Of a DNA stretch of 10,471 nucleotides, positions 1 to 5,741 are shown piece by piece. The DNA is from Acidobacteriota bacterium (GTDB lineage: Bacteria > Acidobacteriota > Vicinamibacteria > Vicinamibacterales > CAVVIG01): the NCBI GenBank assembly GCA_016195295.1, contig JACPZV010000385.1:1-10471 (forward strand), written 5' to 3'. Position numbers and translations under genes: made by a program. The stretch's first letter is position 1, and each line of letters begins with the position of its first letter. The notes below the pieces were generated by a model. It ran no database searches, was not told where the DNA came from, and saw only the letters and a list, made by a program, of their open reading frames with translations.

Positions 1-2
1 AT

Positions 3-98
3 GCGTTGATTTGCGCCGCCGCGCGCACGGTCGAGCTGCCGCTGATTACGCGCGATGCGGAGATTCGCGGCTCCGGGGCCGTGAAAGTGATTTGGTGA
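3..98 (+). CDS. PIN-domain protein (VapC-like), C-terminal fragment
   Basis: Only the last 31 codons are inside the window; the gene begins upstream. The visible peptide runs from ALICAAAR through ELPLITRDAEI to GAVKVIW and stop. This matches the end of PIN-domain ribonucleases, where an LP-L-[IV]-T-xD segment carries a late acidic metal ligand (here the D of TRD) and the chain closes with a short strand ending in tryptophan. Family members are mostly VapC toxins of type II toxin-antitoxin pairs, which cleave RNA and are held by an antitoxin encoded just upstream. The antitoxin gene would lie outside this window and cannot be checked. The TGA stop lies in the first unit of an 8-bp tandem repeat. 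The family call is fairly good for so short a piece; a toxin role is inference. Confidence 0.6.
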   Translation, partial: ALICAAARTVELPLITRDAEIRGSGAVKVIW

Positions 99-131
99 TG
101 GAGTGATGGAGTGATGGGGTGATGGCGTGAT
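95..131. repeat. 8-bp tandem repeat, about 4.6 copies
   Basis: Units are GTGATGGA, GTGATGGA, GTGATGGG, GTGATGGC and a final partial GTGAT. The array contains the stop codon of the upstream PIN gene (96-98) and ends in the GTG start codon of the next gene (127-129). Its GGAG and GGGG blocks could act as weak ribosome binding sites, the nearest (116-119) lying 7 nt before the GTG. With an 8-bp period, each change in copy number would change the intergenic distance and the frame relation of the two genes. Confidence 0.85.
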
Positions 132-1185
132 CGAACGCACGATCGCGGCGACGACGCACGGCCGATATCTCGTCGTGCCGTCGTCCTCGCCCGGTCCCGC
201 ACCAATGCTCGTCGGTTTTCATGGCTACGCCGAAGCGGCCGAAGCCCAGATCGAGCGGCTACGCGCGATTCCCGGCGCCGACCGATGGTTGATCGTCTCG
301 ATCCAGGGCCTGAACCGCTTTTACCAGCGGCGCGCCAACGACGTGATCGCGGGGTGGATGACGCGGCAGAATCGCGAGCTGGCCATTGCCGACAACCTCG
401 CGTACACCGCCGCGGTCGCGGACGCGGTCCGCCAGGAATGGCCCCAGCCGACCCGCGTCGTCTTCGCGGGTTTCTCGCAGGGCGGGGCGATCGCGCTGCA
501 GGCGGGATTGCGCCATGCCGCGAAACTCGCCGGCATCATGGCGCTCTCGACCTACCTGCCGCTCGCGGAAAGCCTGGCGGGCGAGGCCGCGGCGGCCAAT
601 GCCGCGACGCCGATCTTCATGGCGCACGGCCTGTTCGATCCGATGGTGCCGTACCTGTTCGGCGTGAAATCGAAGACCCTGCTCGACGACGCGCATGATC
701 ACGATCCGTCCCGCGTCACCCGAGGATGCCGCGGCGCTCGCCGAATTGCGCTGGGAATTTCGCGCGGGACGCGATCCCGCCGTCGAAACGCACGACGCGT
801 TCGTCGAGCGATGCACCGCGTGGATGCGCCGCGAGCTGTCGATCGCCACCGCCTGGCGCGCGTGGGTCGCAGTGCGCGGTCCGGCCATCGTCGGTCAGGT
901 GTGGCTGCAGACGTTTCAGAAACTGCCGAATCCGAGCGCGGAGCGCGAGCGTCACGCGTATCTGTCCAACCTGTACGTGCAGCCGGCCGAGCGAGGTGGA
1001 GCAGGGACGCCGCTCCTCGAGGCAGCGATCGCGTGGGCGCGCGCGAACGAAATGGACTACGTGATCCTCTGGCCGTCGGCGCGCAGCGTCACGCTCTACG
1101 AGCGCGCCGGCTTTACCCATCGCGGGCGCGTGATGGAGCTCAAGTGTTGACGAACGATTCCACCCACGACGCGATCGTTCGCTGA
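127..1185 (+). CDS. Phospholipase/carboxylesterase-family alpha/beta hydrolase, C-terminally truncated with out-of-frame tail
   Basis: Residues 1 to about 187 look like a cytoplasmic Abhydrolase_2 (phospholipase/carboxylesterase) enzyme that cleaves ester bonds in small or acylated substrates. An FHGYAE oxyanion segment is at 31-36, the nucleophile motif GFSQGG has Ser117, and the acid Asp171 lies in HGLFDPMVP. The family then needs about 30 more residues containing the catalytic His (a YPMGH-like motif). These are absent. From about residue 188 the reading frame runs through the GNAT gene at 695 in the wrong frame and becomes an arginine-rich sequence typical of shadow translation. The last 160 or so residues are therefore probably not a real domain. 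GTG at 127 is the only sensible start, because the frame is closed by TGA at 112-114. The product is probably inactive; a deletion or an assembly error could explain it. Confidence 0.6.
   Translation: MIERTIAATTHGRYLVVPSSSPGPAPMLVGFHGYAEAAEAQIERLRAIPGADRWLIVSIQGLNRFYQRRANDVIAGWMTRQNRELAIADNLAYTAAVADAVRQEWPQPTRVVFAGFSQGGAIALQAGLRHAAKLAGIMALSTYLPLAESLAGEAAAANAATPIFMAHGLFDPMVPYLFGVKSKTLLDDAHDHDPSRVTRGCRGARRIALGISRGTRSRRRNARRVRRAMHRVDAPRAVDRHRLARVGRSARSGHRRSGVAADVSETAESERGARASRVSVQPVRAAGRARWSRDAAPRGSDRVGARERNGLRDPLAVGAQRHALRARRLYPSRARDGAQVLTNDSTHDAIVR
695..1150 (+). CDS. GNAT-family N-acetyltransferase
   Basis: This 151-residue protein has the usual size and order of a single-domain GNAT enzyme, which transfers an acetyl group from acetyl-CoA to an amine. 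It starts with the typical MITIRPASPEDAAAL. Strand 4 (YLSNLYVQP, about 89-97) leads into the pyrophosphate-binding loop ERGGAGTPLL (99-108), a variant of the Q/R-x-x-G-x-G/A motif with Glu99 in the first position. A late SVTLYERAGF (131-140) is the normal motif B region. The ATG falls inside the truncated hydrolase frame, so the two coding regions overlap by different frames. There is no clear Shine-Dalgarno; translation may depend on ribosomes from the upstream reading frame. The stop overlaps by 11 bp the stop of the convergent gene at 1140-1829. The substrate cannot be deduced. Confidence 0.85.
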   Translation: MITIRPASPEDAAALAELRWEFRAGRDPAVETHDAFVERCTAWMRRELSIATAWRAWVAVRGPAIVGQVWLQTFQKLPNPSAERERHAYLSNLYVQPAERGGAGTPLLEAAIAWARANEMDYVILWPSARSVTLYERAGFTHRGRVMELKC

Positions 1186-1829
1186 ATGTCCGCATAGACG
1201 GCGGCCTGCGCCGCCGGATCCGTTTTCGACAGCTTGAACGAATGGTCGCCGTCCACGGCGCGCAGCGTGGGTGCGGGCGTGAGCCGCTCGAGAATCGGCG
1301 TCAGTTCCGCGGGCGTGCCGAAGGCGTCGCGACGGCCCTGCACGAACAACATCGGTCGCCGAACGGCGGGCAGATGCCGGTCTCTGAGCTGGTCGGGTTT
1401 ACCGGGCGGGTGCAGCGGATAACCGAGCAGGACGAGACCGGCCAGCGGCGCGTCCGAGTCCACCGCCGCAACCTGCGTGGCGATTCGTCCGCCCATCGAT
1501 TTGCCGCCGAGAAACAACAAATGCCGCGCGCTCTCGACGTGCGACCGCGCGATCCCGATGACCGCCCGATAGCAGGCTTCAAGCGCCGGGCCTCGATCCG
1601 GAATCCGCCGCCGCTGTTCCGCGTAGAGGAAGTTGAACGTCACGATGTCGATCCCCAATGACGACAGCGCGCGCGCGAAATCGACCATGAACGTGCTGCG
1701 CTGTCCCGCGCCGGCGCCATGGCCGAGAATCAACGTCGCGCCGACAGGGTGCACGATCGCGCGGTAGACGAGCGCCGTCGTGACGGCGCCCGCCTCCAGC
1801 GCGACGGTCAGGTCACTCGGATTTTTCAA
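1140..1829 (-). CDS. Small alpha/beta hydrolase, KANL3/Tex30 type
   Basis: The 229-residue protein has a full catalytic set for an alpha/beta-hydrolase of the KANL3/Tex30 (dienelactone-hydrolase-like) group. An oxyanion loop GHGAGAG lies at 36-42, the nucleophile elbow GGKSMGGR holds Ser111, Asp168 is in GRRDAFGTP, and His196 is in DGDHSFK. No signal peptide is seen, so it should be cytoplasmic. The biological substrate of this group is not established. The only possible start is TTG at 1829, because the frame is closed by TGA at 1857-1859; this start lies 17 bp inside the BON remnant upstream, suggesting translational coupling at the end of the ZIP/VIT transcript. Its link to metal handling is by position only. 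Confidence 0.82.
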   Translation of the reverse strand: MKNPSDLTVALEAGAVTTALVYRAIVHPVGATLILGHGAGAGQRSTFMVDFARALSSLGIDIVTFNFLYAEQRRRIPDRGPALEACYRAVIGIARSHVESARHLLFLGGKSMGGRIATQVAAVDSDAPLAGLVLLGYPLHPPGKPDQLRDRHLPAVRRPMLFVQGRRDAFGTPAELTPILERLTPAPTLRAVDGDHSFKLSKTDPAAQAAVYADIQRTIASWVESFVNT

Positions 1830-2028
1830 GAAGGTCCCGGACCTCGGCGTCCGTCTTCAGCTCGTTGGTGACTTTGAAGGCGCCGAACTGCGACGCCAGC
1901 GACCGCGCGAGCACCCGATCGATCTCGCTGCCGACCACGCCGGTCAGCGTCACGCGTCCCCGCTCGACGACGATGTGGATCGGCGGGTTCGGCATGATCG
2001 CGTAATTCCAGAAAGTTGGAATTCCCAC
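1813..2028 (-). pseudogene. Truncated BON-domain protein (remnant)
   Basis: About 71 residues are coded if the GTG at 2028 is used; ATG at 1995 is the other start. The part after NYAIMPNPPIHIVV and through GRVTLTGVVGSEIDR to FKVTNELKTD is a good match to the second half of a BON domain, a fold of secreted or periplasmic proteins that associates with membranes or lipids. The usual signal peptide, first BON domain and first helix are missing. The first seven residues (GIPTFWN) come from an AATTCCA inverted repeat that marks the break. The GTG shares one base with the TAG stop of the VIT gene, so the piece may still be translated from the same mRNA. Without an export signal it is unlikely to do the family's normal job. 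Confidence 0.6.
2004..2023. repeat. Short inverted repeat at the VIT/BON junction
   Basis: AATTCCA (2004-2010) and TGGAATT (2017-2023) are perfect inverted copies around a 6-base loop. The AT-rich element lies 5 bp downstream of the VIT stop codon on the minus strand and inside the BON remnant's frame. There is no following T-run, so it does not look like an intrinsic terminator. It more likely is an intergenic repeat that was at the end point of the deletion that shortened the BON gene. Confidence 0.55.
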
Positions 2029-3164
2029 TAATGGCCCGCGAACGCCAGGCCCAGACCGTACGTGATCGCCGCCTCGAGGATCCCGACGATCGTCATTTCC
2101 GCGCCGCTCGCCCACCACGATCGGGTCGTGACGAGCGCCTTCGAGGCGCCGACGACGAAATGCGCGATCGTGCTGATGATGAACGAAGCGATGACCGCCG
2201 GCAAGCCGACGGTGAAGAAGAACGGGACGATCGGAATGAACCCGCCGACAGCCGTCGACAGCGCGGCGGAGATCGTCGAGCGCCACGGGTTGGGGAAGGC
2301 TTCTTCGTTGAGCCCCAGCTCCTCGTGGACCAGGGTGCGCAGGAACTGCTTCGGTTCCTTCTGCAGCCGCTCGGCCATCGTCCGCGCCTCGTCTGCGGTG
2401 AAGCCCTTGAGCTGGTAGAACAGCTCGAGCTCGAGCATCTCCTCATGCGGGTCTTCTTCAATTTCGGCACGCTCGCGCGACACCTCTGATTCGTACACCT
2501 CGCGCTGCGATTTCGACGAGAGATAAGCGCCCGCGCCCATCGAAAGCGCGCTGGCGAGCGTGCCCGCCAAGCCGGCGGCCAGAACCACCTCGCTGCCGCC
2601 CGTGTAGCCGGCCATGCCCGAGACGATGCCGAAGACGGCGCCGAGCCCATCGTTCACGCCGTAGATCGCATCGCCGATCCACCCGGTCCCCCGGACGTGC
2701 CAGCGCTCACGCCGGAGGATCGTGTCGAGCGTCGACCGCGGTGTTGGGATGACGCCGCCGGCCAGTGTCCGCAGCACCACCGCGTGATCGCGCTCTTCGA
2801 GCATGGCCTCTTCAGCGATTCGGCGATCGGCCGGATCGCTCAAGCGGGCCATCAGCTGGTTGTACTCGGCCTCGGCCTTGTTTTCTTCCTGTTCGAGCCG
2901 GTGAAGGACGACGTTGGGATCGGAGATGCGTTGAAACCACGAGAGGCCTCGCTCGACATCTTTGGGATCAGGCGCGTGCCCCGTCGCGAGCGCGATGCGC
3001 TCGGACCATCGCGCCGCGTGCTTCTCCTCCTGCTCGGCGAGGCGAATCAGGATGTCCTTCCGCTTCGGATCCCGGTCGCGGTTCGCCAGATGCCGATAGG
3101 TCGCCGCCGCTTCGACTTCACGGCGCCACATGTTCCGGACGGTCGCCAGGTTTTTCGATTCCAT
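2028..3164 (-). CDS. Ferritin-like/VIT1 membrane iron transporter (MbfA, Er-VIT type)
   Basis: The 378-residue protein joins two domains. Residues 1 to about 135 are a ferritin-like (erythrin) four-helix domain with metal-ligand motifs E16, E44-x-EE-x-H49 and EE-x-x-H (123-127). Residues from about 151 are a VIT1/CCC1 transporter, starting with GDAIYGVNDGLGAVFG, with a charged cytoplasmic segment rich in Glu (about 211-245) and later membrane helices (VGGFIPIVPFFFTVG, then IASFIISTIAHFVVG, then a last helix). In the best studied relatives (rhizobial MbfA) the protein exports iron from the cytosol and protects against iron and peroxide stress; that role is inferred here from architecture. The start ATG at 3164 lies 9 bp after the ZIP stop, so both belong to one transcript. 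No clear Shine-Dalgarno is seen. Confidence 0.9.
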   Translation of the reverse strand: MESKNLATVRNMWRREVEAAATYRHLANRDRDPKRKDILIRLAEQEEKHAARWSERIALATGHAPDPKDVERGLSWFQRISDPNVVLHRLEQEENKAEAEYNQLMARLSDPADRRIAEEAMLEERDHAVVLRTLAGGVIPTPRSTLDTILRRERWHVRGTGWIGDAIYGVNDGLGAVFGIVSGMAGYTGGSEVVLAAGLAGTLASALSMGAGAYLSSKSQREVYESEVSRERAEIEEDPHEEMLELELFYQLKGFTADEARTMAERLQKEPKQFLRTLVHEELGLNEEAFPNPWRSTISAALSTAVGGFIPIVPFFFTVGLPAVIASFIISTIAHFVVGASKALVTTRSWWASGAEMTIVGILEAAITYGLGLAFAGH

Positions 3165-3173
3165 TGAGGGCGT

Positions 3174-3902
3174 CTACAGAAGGAGGACCGTGCCGATCCC
3201 GGCGCTCACCAGAAGCACCTGTCGCACGGGGCTGTCGTCGAACGTGCCGCGATGCAGATCGGGAATGAGATCCGACATCGCCACGTACACAAAACTGGCG
3301 GTGGCAAACGCCAGAAAATACGGTCCGATGCTCGGTATCCGGTCGAGGAAGACGAAGGCGGTGATGGCGCCGGCGACGCCGGCGGCCTCCGCCAGCGCAT
3401 TGAACATCAGCGCGCGGGTCTTGCTGTAGCCGGCGTGAAGCAGAATCGCAAAGTCGCCGACCTCGTGGGGGATTTCATGCGCGAGCACCGCGATGGCGCT
3501 GTTGATCGCGAGCGGCAGCGACGTGACGACGGCCGCGCCGATCACGGCGCCGTCCATGAAATTGTGCGCGGCGTCGCCGATCAACACGAGCGGGGCGCTC
3601 GAGCGGTGCACGTCGCACTCGTGCGTGTGACAGTGACGCCAGACCGCGAGTTTCTCCAGGACAAAAAACGTGAGGATGCCGGCAAGGAGCGCGCCGAACG
3701 CTTGACGTGGACTCAACGCCGCGAGCGCCTGCGGCATCAAATCGAGCAGCGCGACGCCGAGCAGCGCGCCGACCGCGTAGCTGACGAGCCACGGCACCAG
3801 CCGGTTGCGCACGCTGGATGGAAACGCGAGCAGGCTCGCGGCGACCGCGAGTCCCCCGAAGCCGCCGAGCAGACTGAGACCGATCGCGATCGCCAGATGC
3901 AC
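3174..3902 (-). CDS. ZIP-family metal transporter
   Basis: The 242-residue protein is of normal length for a bacterial ZIP transporter, which moves Zn2+, Fe2+ or other divalent ions into the cytosol through the inner membrane. Hydrophobic helices begin at residues 3, 37 and 66. A His/Cys loop HCHTHECDVH (90-99) follows helix 3 and is the usual cytosolic metal-binding loop. The transport site is seen in HNFMDG (113-118, helix 4) and HEIPHEVGDF (142-151, helix 5). The GTG start at 3902 has no Shine-Dalgarno, but a TAGAAT box ends 5 nt before it. The downstream ferritin-VIT gene follows after 9 bp. Pairing an importer with an iron exporter suggests metal balance; the exact ion cannot be told from sequence. 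Confidence 0.88.
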   Translation of the reverse strand: MHLAIAIGLSLLGGFGGLAVAASLLAFPSSVRNRLVPWLVSYAVGALLGVALLDLMPQALAALSPRQAFGALLAGILTFFVLEKLAVWRHCHTHECDVHRSSAPLVLIGDAAHNFMDGAVIGAAVVTSLPLAINSAIAVLAHEIPHEVGDFAILLHAGYSKTRALMFNALAEAAGVAGAITAFVFLDRIPSIGPYFLAFATASFVYVAMSDLIPDLHRGTFDDSPVRQVLLVSAGIGTVLLL

Positions 3903-3907
3903 GAGGC

Positions 3908-3913
3908 ATTCTA
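3908..3913 (-). promoter_or_regulatory. Candidate -10 box for ZIP operon
   Basis: On the minus strand TAGAAT, one mismatch from TATAAT, ends 5 nt before the GTG start of the ZIP gene. There is no ribosome binding site between them, which fits a leaderless mRNA. It lies at the base of the inverted heptamer array, so the -35 region would be inside that repeat. Confidence 0.45.
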
Positions 3914-4011
3914 TTGCGGATTGGGGATTGCGGAATGCGGATTGGGCGGAATGCGGGTTATCTGTGGATCACCAATCGTCGATCCGCATTCCGCAATCCT
4001 CAATCCGCAAT
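3913..4011. repeat. Inverted heptamer array forming a 30-bp hairpin
   Basis: The left arm 3913-3942 and right arm 3982-4011 are inverted copies that differ at one base, and in RNA that position is a G-U pair, so the 30-bp stem is unbroken. The loop is 39 nt. Each arm is itself built of seven-base units: ATTGCGG, ATTGGGG, ATTGCGG, AATGCGG on the left, with further units into the loop. It starts one base after the stop codon of the VWA gene and ends just before the ZIP promoter box. There is no T-run, so it is not a standard intrinsic terminator, but it could block transcription or protect an mRNA 3' end. Confidence 0.85.
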
Positions 4012-4012
4012 G

Positions 4013-5122
4013 TCAGCTCGCGACGTAGCCGCGACGAGCTCGCACGCGGTACGACTTGTTGCGCACTTCCACGCGGATGCCGTGCCACCGCCCATCCTTC
4101 TTTCCCGTGGACGGGTAACCCAAGTAGTACTGCTTGCTCAATTCGTCGGCAATGCTGGCCGTGGACGGATTGAGGTCGCGCGGGTCACGGATGATTTCGG
4201 TGCGGCCGCCGCTGTCGTCGGTCATGTCGCGCAGCGCCGCGACGTTGACGCGATCGTCGTTGCGAGATCCACGCTGCCACCCGCCGTTGCCGCCGCCGCC
4301 ACCGCCACCCGTGGGCGGCTGCGGATACCCGCCTCGTCCACGCCCGCCGCGAGGCGGGAAGGGAAAGGGGACCGGTATCGGCACGCGCGGCGGCGGCGTC
4401 GACCTGATCGTCGGCTCGCCTTCGCCGTCGATGCCAATCGCGTACACGAGCACTTCGCTTTCACGAATCGTCTGCTTCAGCGGCATGATGCTCGTCCGGC
4501 TCGCCGTGTCGTGGCCGTCCGAAATGACGAGCAGCGCCTTCTTCCGGTTTTGTCCCTTCTGAGCCAGTGGGATGGCTTCGGCGACCGCGTCGTACATCGC
4601 CGTCCCACCGTTGGCCGTAAGCCGGCCGAGCGCTCGCGTCAGCACCTGGCGATCGGTCGTCCAATCCTGGAGGAGCGCCGGATAGTTGCTGAAGCGATAG
4701 AGGAAGATCTCGTCGCGTTCATCGAGCAGCTCGTACAGAAACTTGTCGAGCGCGCTCCGCGCCTCCTGCATCTTTTCGCCGGCCATGCTGCCGCTCGTAT
4801 CGATCGCGATCCCCAGGCTGACGGGCACGCGCTCAGCGCTGAAATGCGTGACCGTCTGGGGCTGATCGTCTTCGTACACGACGAAGTCGTCCCGCGTGAG
4901 GCCGGAGACGAATCGTCCGCTCGCGTCGGACACCGTGGCGTTCACGTTGATGAGCTCGACGCCGCTCCTGAACTTGAACGCCTGCTCGCCGCCTCGCGCC
5001 GGCGTTTGCGGCGGCTGCGGCTGCTGCCCGTGCGCGGACACGACCAAAAAAATGGCGAGGCCGACGGCACAGAGACGTCTAACTTTTTCCGCGCTTGTCG
5101 ACATGAGACACGATCCGATCAT
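4013..5122 (-). CDS. Secreted VWFA-related Acidobacterial-domain protein
   Basis: This 369-residue protein fits the acidobacterial VWA family (TIGR03436 type). A signal peptide covers about residues 7-33 (core LCAVGLAIFLVVSAHG), followed by a Gln/Pro linker and a beta-rich segment (55-95, INVNATVSDASGRFVSGL) usual for the family. The VWA domain has all metal-ion-dependent adhesion site elements: DTSGSM (108-113), Thr174 in NGGTAM and Asp202 in SDGHD. A Pro- and Gly-rich insert of about 60 residues (230-285) breaks the domain before its last strands. The protein should act outside the inner membrane by binding protein partners; none is known. The start is ATG 5122 or the internal ATG at 5104; both overlap the upstream gene, and the shorter form gives a tidier signal peptide. 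It is the last gene of the TonB transcript. Confidence 0.88.
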   Translation of the reverse strand: MIGSCLMSTSAEKVRRLCAVGLAIFLVVSAHGQQPQPPQTPARGGEQAFKFRSGVELINVNATVSDASGRFVSGLTRDDFVVYEDDQPQTVTHFSAERVPVSLGIAIDTSGSMAGEKMQEARSALDKFLYELLDERDEIFLYRFSNYPALLQDWTTDRQVLTRALGRLTANGGTAMYDAVAEAIPLAQKGQNRKKALLVISDGHDTASRTSIMPLKQTIRESEVLVYAIGIDGEGEPTIRSTPPPRVPIPVPFPFPPRGGRGRGGYPQPPTGGGGGGGNGGWQRGSRNDDRVNVAALRDMTDDSGGRTEIIRDPRDLNPSTASIADELSKQYYLGYPSTGKKDGRWHGIRVEVRNKSYRVRARRGYVAS

Positions 5123-5741
5123 CGCTTCTGAAACTGAGGCGGTATCGCCCGACGTCGTCCGCGCCCGTCACCGTCACGGCGAACGGCGACTCGGCGCCCG
5201 GCACGAGCGGCGCGGCGTTCACGGCGGTCCGCTCGCTGGTCAGGAAGCCGCCGTCGCGGTTGAACAGAAATACTACCGCCGTCAGGCGGGCGACGGCGGA
5301 ACCGGATGCCGGGTTTCGCACCACGCCGCGGATCACGAGCCGGTCGCCGTCGCGGGCATGATCGAGCGCGATCAACTCCAGCGGTGCCGGCGCTGCGGCC
5401 CTCGACACGTGTGCCGGGCGCGCCACGGATTGCGCGCCACTGAACCCGACGACGAGCGCCAGCATGGCGGAGAACCCGAACAGGCCGAGTCCCACGACTG
5501 TCGCCCACCGCACGGCCGACGGTTCCGGCTGCGCCGTCGAAAACAGGTCGGCGCTGAGCGCCACGGACTGGGCCGGACGCAGGTCGAGGTCGAGAGCTGA
5601 CATTTCGTGGATTTCGGCCGCGAGTACGGCCACGCGCGCCTCGGATCGACGCCGCTCCTCGCCCGCGAGGCGCCACGCGACGACGCTCATGATCGCCGCC
5701 AGCAACATCGCGCACACCGTGACGACGAGGAGGAAGATCAT
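5079..5741 (-). CDS. Two-TM membrane protein with C-terminal extracytoplasmic domain
   Basis: I do not recognise a named family for this 220-residue protein. A first hydrophobic helix is at 2-23, then a charged stretch (EERRRSEARVAVLAAEIHE, 28-46) that could form a short coiled coil, a linker, a second helix at about 79-101, and a C-terminal domain (119-212) with alternating strands such as DRLVIRGVVRNP and ARLTAVVFLFNRDG. This last part resembles FxLYD/DUF3426-type beta sandwiches that assess or bind partners at the outer face of the inner membrane; this is a loose match. Its ATG overlaps the TonB stop by 4 bp (ATGA), and its end overlaps the VWA gene by 44 bp, so the three are surely co-expressed and probably work together. 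Confidence 0.75.
   Translation of the reverse strand: MIFLLVVTVCAMLLAAIMSVVAWRLAGEERRRSEARVAVLAAEIHEMSALDLDLRPAQSVALSADLFSTAQPEPSAVRWATVVGLGLFGFSAMLALVVGFSGAQSVARPAHVSRAAAPAPLELIALDHARDGDRLVIRGVVRNPASGSAVARLTAVVFLFNRDGGFLTSERTAVNAAPLVPGAESPFAVTVTGADDVGRYRLSFRSDDRIVSHVDKRGKS

Noticed and set aside
2031..2286. Upstream part of the BON frame, inside the VIT gene
   Set aside because: Arg/His-rich out-of-frame reading of VIT codons; only the part after 2028 is BON-like.
3914..5131. Long plus-strand open frame of 405 codons opposite the VWA gene
   Set aside because: Its product is Arg/His/Asp-rich shadow translation; the minus strand has signal peptide and all MIDAS motifs.
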